NCBI GenBank assembly: GCA_002427545.1
Contig: DIRM01000027.1
Span: forward strand, 1-34,118
Source: Mageeibacillus sp. UBA5436
GTDB taxonomy: Bacteria > Bacillota > Clostridia > Saccharofermentanales > DTU023
Direction: 5' to 3'
Length of the DNA: 34,118 bases
Shown here: one piece after another, positions 8,003 through 16,979 of the stretch
How positions within the stretch are numbered: position 1 is the stretch's first letter
Layout: each line of letters opens with the position of its first letter
Made by a program: the position numbers and the translations under genes
Notes under the pieces: model-generated
Seen by the model: the letters and a program-made list of their open reading frames with translations, nothing else
Databases searched by the model: none
What the model was told of the DNA's origin: nothing

Positions 8003-9556
8003 TTATACTTAATATTTGGTGTTTTAATCGGTTTAGTGATTGGATCACTTATTGTAGCCGTTTATTATAATAAAGGTTTAAGTAGACAAAGTAAGGCACT
8101 TGCAGAAGAGCGAGAAAAGCTAAAAGTAGATGCTGAGCAAATAATTGCCAAAGCGGAACTTGAAGGTGAAAATCGTAAAAAGAGTCTGTTATTGCAAACA
8201 AAAGAAGAAGTTCATCTCACTAAAAATGAATTAGAAAAATCAGCTCGTGAAAAAAGAATAGAGCTGCAACGCGATCGTAATCGTCTTAATCAAAAGGAAG
8301 AAAATTTTGATAAAAAGACCGAAGCTTTTGAAGAAAAAGAAAAAAAATTAGAAGAACAAATTAAAGAAGCAGATCGCAAAGAAATCAAATTAAGTGAGAA
8401 AGAAAGTCAAATTGTAGCGGAAATGGAAAGAATTTCCGGTCTCAGTGTGAGTGAAGCACGAGAACAAGTCCTTGATGAAGCAAGAAATGAATATCAACAT
8501 GATATGGCAATTATGCTTCGTCAAATGCAAGACAAAACGAATGAAATTGCGGATAGAGAAGCCAAAGAAATTATTGTTAACTCTATTCAACGATACGCTT
8601 CAGATTATGTATCTGAAACAACAGTTTCTGTAGTAGATTTACCTAATGAAGAAATGAAGGGTAGAATCATAGGTCGTGAAGGTAGAAACATTCGAGCATT
8701 AGAAAGTTTAACTGGAGTCGATTTAATTATTGATGACACGCCAGAAGCTGTCATTATTTCAAGCTTTAACCCAATTCGTAGAGAAATAGCTAGACTCGCT
8801 TTAGAAAGACTTGTTTTTGATGGAAGAATACATCCATCTAGAATCGAAGATTCGGTCGAAAAAGCCAAAAAAGAAATCGATCAATCAATCAAAGAAGCAG
8901 GTGATGAAGCTGTTTTCGAAACGGGAGTTGTAGGTTTACACCCTGAAATTATTCGTTTATTAGGTAGAATGAAGTATCGTACTAGTTATGGTCAGAATGT
9001 TTTAAAACATTCGATAGAGGTTTGTTGGTTAACTGGAGCAATGGCTGCAGAACTTAACTTAGATGTTTCTTTAGCAAAAAGAGCTGGTTTATTACATGAT
9101 ATTGGTAAGGCTACTGATTTTGAATTAGAAGGTTCTCATGTAGAAATCGGAGCTGAAATTGCTAGAAAATACAAAGAAAATCCAGTTGTTATCAATTCAA
9201 TTGAATCTCATCATGGAGATAAAGAATCTACAGACCTAATCTCAAATCTTGTTGCGGCAGCAGATGCCATTTCGGCAGCTAGACCTGGAGCAAGAAGAGA
9301 AAATGTGGAAACTTATATCAAACGAATTGAAAAACTTGAAGAAATAGCTAATTCTTTCCCAGGTGTTGAAAAGACCTATGCTGTACAAGCAGGACGTGAA
9401 ATTCGTGTCATGGTAAAACCAGACGAAATTGCTGATGATGATATGATTCTTCGTGCTCATGAAATTAGCAAACAAATTGAGAGTGAATTAACCTATCCTG
9501 GTATGATCAAAGTTCAAATGATTCGTGAGAGTCGTGTAACAGATTACGCAAAATAA
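7991..9556 (+). CDS. rny: Ribonuclease Y
   Basis: Membrane-anchored endoribonuclease that starts mRNA decay and riboswitch turnover in Bacillota. One N-terminal transmembrane helix lies at about residues 3-24. A long charged coiled coil follows at about 30-200 (EKEKKLEEQIKEADRK and similar). A KH domain carries GRIIGREGRNIRALE, and an HD phosphohydrolase domain carries LLHDIGKA, ESHHGD and AAADAISAARPGARRE. 521 residues from GTG, a normal family length, all motifs intact. The GTG at 7991 lies within the extended ribosome site, so the true start may be ATT at 8000 (518 residues). It has its own promoter (7915-7942) and a strong terminator (9560-9598), so it is probably transcribed alone. Confidence 0.96.
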   Translation: MIAILYLIFGVLIGLVIGSLIVAVYYNKGLSRQSKALAEEREKLKVDAEQIIAKAELEGENRKKSLLLQTKEEVHLTKNELEKSAREKRIELQRDRNRLNQKEENFDKKTEAFEEKEKKLEEQIKEADRKEIKLSEKESQIVAEMERISGLSVSEAREQVLDEARNEYQHDMAIMLRQMQDKTNEIADREAKEIIVNSIQRYASDYVSETTVSVVDLPNEEMKGRIIGREGRNIRALESLTGVDLIIDDTPEAVIISSFNPIRREIARLALERLVFDGRIHPSRIEDSVEKAKKEIDQSIKEAGDEAVFETGVVGLHPEIIRLLGRMKYRTSYGQNVLKHSIEVCWLTGAMAAELNLDVSLAKRAGLLHDIGKATDFELEGSHVEIGAEIARKYKENPVVINSIESHHGDKESTDLISNLVAAADAISAARPGARRENVETYIKRIEKLEEIANSFPGVEKTYAVQAGREIRVMVKPDEIADDDMILRAHEISKQIESELTYPGMIKVQMIRESRVTDYAK

Positions 9557-9559
9557 AAT

Positions 9560-9598
9560 AAAAGCTAAATTACAGTTTTTTCTGTAATTTAGCTTTTT
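9560..9598 (+). terminator. Rho-independent terminator after rny
   Basis: A 16-base perfect stem pairs 9560-9575 with 9582-9597 (CTAAATTACAG against CTGTAATTTAG at the core), with a 6-T loop. It is followed by T-rich sequence (T, then GCTTTTT). It begins 4 bases after the rny stop and separates rny from ymdB. Confidence 0.85.
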
Positions 9599-9620
9599 GC
9601 TTTTTCAGATTCTTCATAAA

Positions 9621-9629
9621 TGATACAAT
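9621..9629 (+). promoter_or_regulatory. Extended -10 promoter of ymdB, possibly giving a leaderless mRNA
   Basis: TGATACAAT at 9621-9629 is an extended -10 box (TG-N-TACAAT). No good -35 lies at the right distance, which is tolerated for extended -10 promoters. The hexamer ends 6 bases before the ymdB ATG at 9636, so the predicted first transcribed base is at or next to the A of ATG. No Shine-Dalgarno is visible upstream, consistent with leaderless translation. Confidence 0.5.
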
Positions 9630-9635
9630 GAGCAA

Positions 9636-10448
9636 ATGGAAAACAAGATAAAAGTATTATTCATCGGCGATATTGTTGGTAGAACAGGTCGCAGGATATT
9701 AGCAAAAAATTGGGCTTTACTTCGTCATAGATATAGCCCTAATTTTATATTCTGTAATGGCGAAAATGCGGCGGGTGGTTTAGGCATCAATTCTAAAACC
9801 GCTGATGAGCTTCTTGGACTAGGTATTGATGGCATTACGCTAGGTAATCATACATGGGGACAACGTGAATGGTTAAAACAAGCCTTTCGTTATAGACGAG
9901 TTTGTAGGCCAGCTAATGCTCCTAAAGATTGGCCAGGTTTTGATCATATTTTTATTGAAAAAGATAATATAGGGATTATTGTAATTAATTTAATGGGTCA
10001 AGCCTTCATTCAACCAGTTTTAGATAATCCTTTTCAAATGATAGAACCTAGAATAAATGAATTAAAAGAAAAATATCAAACCAAAAATGTTTTAATTGAT
10101 TTTCATGCTGAAACAACTGCCGAAAAAATAATGATGGGCTTTTTTTTAGAAGACAAAGTAACAGCCGTTTTAGGAACGCATACACATGTACAAACGGCCG
10201 ATGAAAGAATTCTGGGAAATGGCACTGCATTTATTTCAGATATCGGAATGGTTGGACCTAGAGATGGTGTTTTAGGTATGGATAAAAAGACAGCTTTACG
10301 AAGAGCTTATAATCAATTACCTGCTTCTTATAATCTTGAAAAGAGTGATATGGCTATTTTAAATGCGGTTTTATTATCCATAGATGGTAGAGCCGGTCAG
10401 TGTATAAATATTGAAAGAGTTTATTTAACAGATACTATTTATGATTAA
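9636..10448 (+). CDS. ymdB: YmdB family metallophosphoesterase / 2',3'-cyclic nucleotide phosphodiesterase
   Basis: 270-residue calcineurin-like phosphoesterase of the YmdB family, linked in Bacillus to RNA-dependent control of motility and biofilm genes. Metal-binding motifs are visible in order: FIGDIVG (Asp11), NGENAAGG (41-48), LGNHTWG (69-75), DFHAETTAEK (155-164) and GTHTHVQTADE (180-190). The length matches the family. Its place after rny is conserved in Bacillota, but here a strong terminator lies between them and ymdB seems to start its own transcript. No ribosome site precedes the ATG. The stop overlaps the following lipoprotein gene by 8 bases. Confidence 0.93.
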   Translation: MENKIKVLFIGDIVGRTGRRILAKNWALLRHRYSPNFIFCNGENAAGGLGINSKTADELLGLGIDGITLGNHTWGQREWLKQAFRYRRVCRPANAPKDWPGFDHIFIEKDNIGIIVINLMGQAFIQPVLDNPFQMIEPRINELKEKYQTKNVLIDFHAETTAEKIMMGFFLEDKVTAVLGTHTHVQTADERILGNGTAFISDIGMVGPRDGVLGMDKKTALRRAYNQLPASYNLEKSDMAILNAVLLSIDGRAGQCINIERVYLTDTIYD

Positions 10449-12273
10449 TAATTTAAAGAAATTGAGTATAAAACTTTCTTGCTTTTTTATATGCACTATT
10501 GTTTTATTAAGCAGTTGTACTGCAAATGTTACTGTAAAACAAGATGAGCCAACTATCGATTCATCTAAAAATCTTTATCATCAAAACTCCATTAATGAGC
10601 GTGTTGAAGAATTGACAGAATCAGAAGAAAACGATAATGAATATCAGAGTTCAAATACTTTAAAACTATATTTTCAAGAACGTAGTTCTTATAATCCACT
10701 TAATACTTTTGATTATTCAGGTAGGGCAATTTTTAAAATTTTATATCGTAGCTTATTTTCCATTGATGAAGAAAATGTCTTGAAATATGATCTAGTAGAA
10801 AATGCTAATTATATTACAGAGAAAAAGCTTTATGAAATTGAATTAAAAGCGGATAACTTTTTTTCAGATGGAACTATTATTAATTCAACGGATTGCAAAG
10901 CCTCAATTTTAGCTTATCGAGATTATTTACAACAATTTATTGAAGATTATGAAGTAAAAAACGATGTGGAAGAAGATAATGAAATATTGGAAGATGATGA
11001 AGCTATATCTAACTCTGTTGCTCAATATTCAGATGAAATAATTAATATCAATTTATTGAAGAATGACTTGTATCGTTTAAATCAAATAACTGAAATAAAT
11101 GTTATTGACGAAATGAAATTTAGCATTAATTTAGCAACTTCTTTTGATGAAGAGGATGTAAATTATGAACATAATTTTAACGAAACAATAAACAGTTCTG
11201 ATAATGATTTTATAGTTGCTGATAATCTGGATTCTATTCTGTTTTTTTCTCTTACGATGCCTATCATTAAATCAGACAATATCAATAATCAAAACTTTTT
11301 AAGTAGCACGTCTGGAGAATACTATTTATCCGAAAAAAATGATCAAGGCTTTTTATTGCAATCAAACAATTCTGAAAATAGCCTGAAAAATATACTTTTA
11401 GTTGAATTTAAGAATTGTCAAAATGCGATTTATGCTTTAGAAAATAATGAAATTGATATGGTTTATTTAGATGAAAATAATTTCAATTTATACAATAAAC
11501 AAAATAGTAGAAAAATGATATCATTTTCTGGCCAAAGATATTATTACTTAAAATTTGGTCAAAATAAACAAATTAATGATTCTGAGTTTCAAGATGCTTT
11601 AAAGCAACTTTGGTTAATAAGAGATGATTTAACCAAGAATTTAATTGGACAGCAAACACTTAGCTATTTACCATTGCAATCTAATGATGCTGCTATTTCA
11701 AAATTTAACTTATTTACTCAAACAAAAGGTAATTCTGAGCTTTATTCATACTTCCAAAAATTTAAAGAAAACAAAATATCCATTGATTTAATTGCACCAG
11801 AAAGTGTATTAGAACAAGAATGGTCAATGCAATTGAGAGAAAGCTTGTTAGATTATAATATTGATGTCAACATTAATATTATCGATATTAATAAATATCA
11901 ATATGCTTTAGAGGAAGGAAAATATGATTTAGCGATTAATTGGATTGATTTAAATTATCCGATAAATTTAATAGAGACTTTGCAAAAAATAGATTCCGGT
12001 AAAAATCAAAATTTTAATGAAAATGAACAGTACCTTATTCAATTGTTAAATCAATACTTTAATACCATCAATAGAGAAGTAGACAACAAAATAATTGAAG
12101 ATAATGTTAATGACATTCAAAATATGATCACAAATTATTTTAATAATTTAAATATTTTGGGCATTGGTTTTTCAGAAGCAGGCATTTTGATGAGTAATCG
12201 AGTCAAAAATGTTCCAAATTCTAATATAAACAACCCTTATAATCAAATGGAGGAACTATGGGTACAGCATTAA
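10441..12273 (+). CDS. Extracellular solute-binding lipoprotein, family 5 (oligopeptide-binding) type
   Basis: 610-residue predicted lipoprotein. The signal peptide ends in the lipobox LSSC with Cys26, followed by an Asp/Glu/Asn-rich linker to about residue 75. The body has features of family 5 peptide/nickel-binding proteins: an early YNPLNTFDYSGRAIFKILYRSLF segment, here given as its start YNPLNTFDYSGR, then YEIELKADNFFSDGTIINS and a C-terminal LLDYNIDVNINIIDINKYQYALEEG-type lobe, with YDLAINWID typical. An acidic insertion lies at about 180-205. No permease or ATPase gene is adjacent. It overlaps ymdB by 8 bases and lspA by 16, so expression is tied to lipoprotein processing. It may serve a transporter encoded elsewhere or be a sensor. 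Ligand unknown. Confidence 0.7.
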   Translation: MINNLKKLSIKLSCFFICTIVLLSSCTANVTVKQDEPTIDSSKNLYHQNSINERVEELTESEENDNEYQSSNTLKLYFQERSSYNPLNTFDYSGRAIFKILYRSLFSIDEENVLKYDLVENANYITEKKLYEIELKADNFFSDGTIINSTDCKASILAYRDYLQQFIEDYEVKNDVEEDNEILEDDEAISNSVAQYSDEIININLLKNDLYRLNQITEINVIDEMKFSINLATSFDEEDVNYEHNFNETINSSDNDFIVADNLDSILFFSLTMPIIKSDNINNQNFLSSTSGEYYLSEKNDQGFLLQSNNSENSLKNILLVEFKNCQNAIYALENNEIDMVYLDENNFNLYNKQNSRKMISFSGQRYYYLKFGQNKQINDSEFQDALKQLWLIRDDLTKNLIGQQTLSYLPLQSNDAAISKFNLFTQTKGNSELYSYFQKFKENKISIDLIAPESVLEQEWSMQLRESLLDYNIDVNINIIDINKYQYALEEGKYDLAINWIDLNYPINLIETLQKIDSGKNQNFNENEQYLIQLLNQYFNTINREVDNKIIEDNVNDIQNMITNYFNNLNILGIGFSEAGILMSNRVKNVPNSNINNPYNQMEELWVQH

Positions 12274-12773
12274 GCATTACTTTAATTATTATCTTAATCG
12301 ATCAATTAAGTAAAAACTTTATTTTACAAAACTTCGCTATAGGTGAAAGTATTACCATTATCAAAAACTTTTTCTTTATTACACATGTCAAAAATAGTGG
12401 TGCTGCTTGGGGGTTTTTATCAGATAAAGCATGGGGAATTAGCATTTTAACTTTAATTTCAATTGTAGTTTCAGCTTTTTTGATTTATTTAATCTACATC
12501 AATCAATTTCGGGTCTTCCGTAATTTAATTGCTATTATTTTAGGTGGCAGTATTGGTAATTTGATAGATCGCATGCGATATAATTATGTTGTTGATTTTT
12601 TGAGCTTTAAATTTGGTGAATATTATTTTCCGGTTTTTAATATCGCAGATATTTCGATTGTAATTGGTGGGATTTTGATTGTATTGTATTTTCTAACACA
12701 TCAAGAAATATTGGATAAAATTGCAATAAAGAAAAAGAATAAGAATACTGAAAAAGTAAAAAATAAAAAATAG
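12258..12773 (+). CDS. lspA: Lipoprotein signal peptidase II
   Basis: 171-residue polytopic aspartyl protease that removes the signal peptide ahead of the lipid-modified Cys of prolipoproteins. Four hydrophobic helices are visible. NSGAAWGFL (46-54), GGSIGNLIDRMRYNYVVDF (96-114) and FNIAD (127-131) carry the conserved residues; Asp113 and Asp131 match the catalytic pair of characterised LspA. The C-terminus has a lysine-rich tail. GGAGG ahead of the ATG at 12258 gives a good ribosome site inside the preceding lipoprotein gene. The stop is followed one base later by the rluD start. Its substrates include the several lipoproteins in this window. Confidence 0.95.
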   Translation: MGTALSITLIIILIDQLSKNFILQNFAIGESITIIKNFFFITHVKNSGAAWGFLSDKAWGISILTLISIVVSAFLIYLIYINQFRVFRNLIAIILGGSIGNLIDRMRYNYVVDFLSFKFGEYYFPVFNIADISIVIGGILIVLYFLTHQEILDKIAIKKKNKNTEKVKNKK

Positions 12774-12774
12774 T

Positions 12775-13704
12775 ATGGTAAAAAAAATCTTTTATATGGA
12801 TGATTCAAATATAAGATTAGATAAATGGTTGCAAGAAAAAATGCCAGATTTTTCGCGAAATCAAATAGCTAATTTAATCAAAGCCAAAAAGATTATTTAT
12901 GATGAAAATCAATTTCCTAAAAGTAAAGATATCTTACCAGAAAACACAAAGATCATTGTCCAATATGAAGAAATAGAAGCATTACCTAGTCCTGAGGATA
13001 TTCCGCTTAATATTATCTATGAAGATCAAGATTTTATTGTTTTAAATAAACCAATTCATTTAGCGGTTCATCCTGGAGCAGGCAATCCAAATCACACCTT
13101 AGTAAATGCTTTACTCTATTATACTGATGAATTATCAACCATTAATGACATTAATCGTCCAGGTATTGTTCATCGTTTAGATAAAGATACAAGTGGGATT
13201 CTTTTAGTTTGTAAGAATAATAAAATACATCAAGCAATGGCTGATTTATTTAAAAAACATCAAGTTAAAAGAGTATATCGTGCTTTGGTATGGGGACAAC
13301 CTGATGAAGACCAAGGCATAATTAATGCTCCAATTGGTAGGGATCCAGTAAACAAGACACGAATGGCAGTTCAGCCAGATGGTAAAAAAGCAATTACTAA
13401 ATTCCAGGTAATGCAGCGTTTTACAAATCAACAAAATCAACCTATTGCTTCAGAATTAAAATTAAATTTATATACAGGTAGAACACATCAAATTCGGGTG
13501 CATTTATCTTATCTTAATTTGCCGATAATTGGTGATCCGTTATATCATAAGGGGAGAAAAAATTTAGGAATTCCAGCGCAAGCTCTATTTTCATTAGAAT
13601 TAGCATTTTCACATCCTTTTAATGGCAAAGAAATGCAATTCCAAATTGAGCCGCCTGATTTTTATCAAAAGTTAAGAGAGAAATTGTTACAACATATAAT
13701 TTGA
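12775..13704 (+). CDS. rluD: RluD-type 23S rRNA pseudouridine synthase
   Basis: 309-residue RluA-family enzyme. The N-terminal S4 domain (about 12-58) contains IRLDKWLQEKMPDFSRNQI. VLNKPIHLAVHPG (89-101) is family-typical, HRLDKDTSG (133-141) carries catalytic Asp136, and TGRTHQIRVHLSYL follows. The usual Bacillota order lspA-rluD is kept, with one base between stop and start. There is little ribosome-binding sequence, so translation is probably coupled to lspA. It is the more canonical of two RluA-family paralogues in the window. The exact modified uridines cannot be told from the sequence. Confidence 0.93.
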   Translation: MVKKIFYMDDSNIRLDKWLQEKMPDFSRNQIANLIKAKKIIYDENQFPKSKDILPENTKIIVQYEEIEALPSPEDIPLNIIYEDQDFIVLNKPIHLAVHPGAGNPNHTLVNALLYYTDELSTINDINRPGIVHRLDKDTSGILLVCKNNKIHQAMADLFKKHQVKRVYRALVWGQPDEDQGIINAPIGRDPVNKTRMAVQPDGKKAITKFQVMQRFTNQQNQPIASELKLNLYTGRTHQIRVHLSYLNLPIIGDPLYHKGRKNLGIPAQALFSLELAFSHPFNGKEMQFQIEPPDFYQKLREKLLQHII

Positions 13705-13731
13705 AAAATAAAGCTGAATAAATGCTATATT
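13701..13731 (+). promoter_or_regulatory. Possible promoter ahead of phoH
   Basis: TTGAAA at 13701-13706 and an extended -10 TGCTATATT at 13723-13731 are separated by 19 bases, longer than ideal. The pair sits in the 57-base gap between rluD and phoH, the first real break in the run. It may give phoH-pgpH-ybeY-era a separate transcript. Confidence 0.4.
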
Positions 13732-13764
13732 TATAAGTATTATGAGAAAGGATCTTATTTATTG

Positions 13765-14733
13765 ATGGCAATGAAAGTCATTCCTGTATCTGCAGAAGAA
13801 GGAATCAAGTTATTAGGGCAATTAAATCAAAATGCTAAACAGATTGATGCTGCATTTGAAGTTGAATCAGAATTAGGCGCGCATGGCTTGATTATCAGTG
13901 GCGATGAAAAAAATATTAATTCGGCAGAACAAATCTATTTAAAATTATTAGATGGCATTATACAAGGTGCAGATGCAGATTCACAACTTGTCAAATATTT
14001 AACGAATTCTAGTATTGAACATGATGTTGAAGATATGGCTTTTAGTCCAGATTTAATATGTATTAATTCAAAAGGAAGAGCTGTTTATAGTAAAACAGCT
14101 GGGCAAAAAAGATATGTTGATGCTATTCGAGATAACGAATTAACATTTGCTATAGGCCCAGCGGGAACAGGTAAAACATATTTAGCTGTGGCAATGGCAG
14201 TTAAAGCTTTTAGAGCTCAAGAGGTTAGTCGAATCATTCTAACCAGACCAGCTGTTGAAGCAGGTGAAAAACTAGGATTTTTACCTGGAGATTTACAAAT
14301 GAAAGTGGATCCTTATATGCGTCCACTATATGATTCCTTATATGATTTAATGGGTTTTGATACTTATCAAAAAAACCTGGAAAAGGGCACAATAGAAGTT
14401 TCACCTCTGGCTTATATGAGAGGGCGCACTCTAGATGATGCATTTATCATCTTAGATGAAGCCCAAAATACAACCCCTGAGCAAATGAAAATGTTTTTAA
14501 CAAGGATTGGATTTCATTCTAAAGCTATTGTAACAGGCGATATTACTCAAATTGATTTACCCAATAGTTATAGTAGTGGTTTAATCGGTATACAACGTGT
14601 TTTACAAAATGTTGAGAGTATTAAATTTATACATTTACAAGCAAAAGATGTTGTACGAAATGATTTGGTTCAAAGAATTATTCTTGCTTATGAGCAGGCT
14701 GATAAAAAGAAGAAAAATAAAGGAAAATCATAA
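13765..14733 (+). CDS. phoH: PhoH family ATPase
   Basis: PhoH-like P-loop ATPase of about 322 residues. This conserved family is near RNA metabolism genes in most bacteria, with a poorly defined role. Walker A is GPAGTGKT (about residue 131). The second half has LPGDLQMKVDPYMRPLYD, the DEAQN Walker B region and VTGDITQIDLP. An N-terminal KH-like segment precedes the ATPase. The ATG at 13765 is used, but the GAAAGGA at 13745-13751 is better spaced for an in-frame TTG at 13762, and another ATG lies at 13771. The stop shares a base with the pgpH start (TAATG). It heads the phoH-pgpH-ybeY-era cluster typical of Bacillota. Confidence 0.95.
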   Translation: MAMKVIPVSAEEGIKLLGQLNQNAKQIDAAFEVESELGAHGLIISGDEKNINSAEQIYLKLLDGIIQGADADSQLVKYLTNSSIEHDVEDMAFSPDLICINSKGRAVYSKTAGQKRYVDAIRDNELTFAIGPAGTGKTYLAVAMAVKAFRAQEVSRIILTRPAVEAGEKLGFLPGDLQMKVDPYMRPLYDSLYDLMGFDTYQKNLEKGTIEVSPLAYMRGRTLDDAFIILDEAQNTTPEQMKMFLTRIGFHSKAIVTGDITQIDLPNSYSSGLIGIQRVLQNVESIKFIHLQAKDVVRNDLVQRIILAYEQADKKKKNKGKS

Positions 14734-16976
14734 TGAAAAAAACTGGAGACAAAACCCCTTCTAAAAGAAAAATGAATCAGAAAGGCTTAAACGCAAAAAA
14801 CACAAATCCGAAGAAAAAGATTGCTTTTTTCCTGATTTTATTTTTTGTTTTCTCAATCAGTTGTGTTCTTGTTTATATTGGTTCACAACCAATAAGTTAT
14901 CCAATTAAAGTTAATGATGTTAGTTCTTATGATATTGAAGCACCGCGTACCATTGTTAATGAACAAGAAACAGAAAACTTAGCTCAAGAAGCTATGGCTG
15001 CAGTCCCTGCGAAAATGGTTAAAAATGAAGAAAAAACGGCTCTGTCCTTAGCTAATGTTGAGTCCTTTTTAACCTTGGTTAAAGATCGTAGAGAAAGAAT
15101 TTATTATGGTGAGACTGAAACTGAAACAAATAAAGAAACAGAAGACATTACAAAAAATAATCAAGATGAAACTGTAAATCAGAATGGAGATACAAGAAAA
15201 AGAAAAAACCCGACTGCTGATGAAATTGCTACGGCAGCTACTTCAATGGTATCTCAAATTAATCAAAATTATAAAATTGAATTTGATATTAGCTATGCAA
15301 ATATTTTATTAAGCATGAATGATAATCGATTTCAATATTTTGAAGAAAATATACTTTCTATTTCTCAATTGATTATGAATAATGCGGTAGATGATGAAAA
15401 ATTACAAGAAGAAATTCAGACTAATTTAAATCGTTTAATTGAAGATCAAGATTTCTTTGTAAGCGACAATGAAATTGTAGAATTTTTATTATCCAATTTA
15501 TTAATTTCAAATGTTGAATATGACAGCGAAGCAACCTTAAAAGCAAAAGAAGAAGCGGCTAATCAAATACGCAATAATCCTATATATATTAATCAAGGAA
15601 CGAGAATCGTTTCTCAAGGTGATATTATCACAGAAGATATATATGATGTATTAGAAGAATTGAATTTAACAGATAACAATCAATTTGATTGGATTAAACT
15701 TTCTGGAATTGTTTTACAGAATTTTATTTTATTTTCCATTGCATATTTTTTCTTTAAATTTTATAAAACAGATGTTTTATTAAATAATCAAAGTCTATGG
15801 GCCATGGTCTTTGCTTTTTTAATTCCATTAGTCATTTCATTTTACACTGCAAAGCGTTTTCCGCTGGCATCGACTGTTTATTTTACGTCCATTATCATTT
15901 GTGCCTATTTTGGATTTAAAACTTCTCTTGTATTATCTGCTATTTTGACTTTTATGATTTATCCAATGACTTCATTTAATAGTTATTTTTTAGTTGTGAC
16001 ATTGATTGGTTGTTTAATAGCTTCTATCTTTTCGAGAAAAATCACACGCGAAGATAATTATGTTAAATTAATTTCGGCAACTGCTTTAGCTACTGTTTCG
16101 ACAGCATTAGCTTTAAGTATTATGCGTGAATTTACGGCATCCGGAATTATGTCAAATGTTGTTACAACATTTATTTCTAGCATGGTATCCGTCATTGCAG
16201 CCATAGGTGTTATGCCCATCTTTGAACTTCTGTTTAATACGGTTTCACCGATGAAAATCATAGAATTATCACAACCTGGTCAACCATTAATGCAACGTTT
16301 ATTTACTGAGGCTCCTGGAACATCACAACATTCCATGATGGTTGCTAATTTAGCGGATGCAGGCTGTGCTGCTATAGGAGCAGATGCCAATTTGGTTAGA
16401 GTTGGTGCCTATTATCATGATATTGGAAAATTAGAAAATCCTTTAATGTTTACCGAAAATCAAATGGGAGAAAATCCTCATGATCGCTTAACTCCAGAGG
16501 AAAGCTGCCGTGTCATTACGGCGCATACGGAAGATGGCTTAAAGCTTGGTAAAAAGAATCGTTTGCCTGAACCTGTGCTTAAAATGATTTATGAACATCA
16601 TGGCACAACTGTTTTAGAATATTTTTATCACAAAGCCTGTCAAATAGCTGAACAAGAGGGGAAAGAAAAACCAGATAAGGATTTGTATCGTTACCATAAT
16701 CCTTTACCAAGTTTCCGCGAATCGGCTGTTTTAATGTTAGCTGATTCAGTTGAAGCTGCCATGAAATCTTCAGATATTGACAATATTCAAGATGCTGAAA
16801 AATTTATGCGAAATATTTTTCAAATTAAAATTGATCAAAATCAACTAGTCAATTCTGGTTTATCTTTTCATGATGTTGAATTGATCCTTTTTGCCTTTTT
16901 ACAAGTTTATACAGGTCAATTCCACACTAGAATAAAATATCCTAATCAAGAAAAGTTAAAGGCGGGACAAAATTGA
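14733..16976 (+). CDS. pgpH: PgpH/YqfF-type 7TM-HD c-di-AMP phosphodiesterase
   Basis: 747-residue membrane HD hydrolase; the Listeria homologue PgpH degrades cyclic di-AMP. One transmembrane helix lies at about 30-50, followed by an outer 7TMR-HDED domain to about 315. A cluster of seven hydrophobic helices spans about 325-505. The cytoplasmic HD domain has TSQHSMMVANLAD (His533), YYHDIGK with His562-Asp563, and EHHGT at about 621. A charged Glu/Thr/Asn-rich stretch at about 125-162 looks like an insertion in the outer domain. It lies between phoH and ybeY, the standard position. It overlaps phoH by one base and ends 3 bases before ybeY. Confidence 0.94.
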   Translation: MKKTGDKTPSKRKMNQKGLNAKNTNPKKKIAFFLILFFVFSISCVLVYIGSQPISYPIKVNDVSSYDIEAPRTIVNEQETENLAQEAMAAVPAKMVKNEEKTALSLANVESFLTLVKDRRERIYYGETETETNKETEDITKNNQDETVNQNGDTRKRKNPTADEIATAATSMVSQINQNYKIEFDISYANILLSMNDNRFQYFEENILSISQLIMNNAVDDEKLQEEIQTNLNRLIEDQDFFVSDNEIVEFLLSNLLISNVEYDSEATLKAKEEAANQIRNNPIYINQGTRIVSQGDIITEDIYDVLEELNLTDNNQFDWIKLSGIVLQNFILFSIAYFFFKFYKTDVLLNNQSLWAMVFAFLIPLVISFYTAKRFPLASTVYFTSIIICAYFGFKTSLVLSAILTFMIYPMTSFNSYFLVVTLIGCLIASIFSRKITREDNYVKLISATALATVSTALALSIMREFTASGIMSNVVTTFISSMVSVIAAIGVMPIFELLFNTVSPMKIIELSQPGQPLMQRLFTEAPGTSQHSMMVANLADAGCAAIGADANLVRVGAYYHDIGKLENPLMFTENQMGENPHDRLTPEESCRVITAHTEDGLKLGKKNRLPEPVLKMIYEHHGTTVLEYFYHKACQIAEQEGKEKPDKDLYRYHNPLPSFRESAVLMLADSVEAAMKSSDIDNIQDAEKFMRNIFQIKIDQNQLVNSGLSFHDVELILFAFLQVYTGQFHTRIKYPNQEKLKAGQN

Positions 16977-16979
16977 TTT

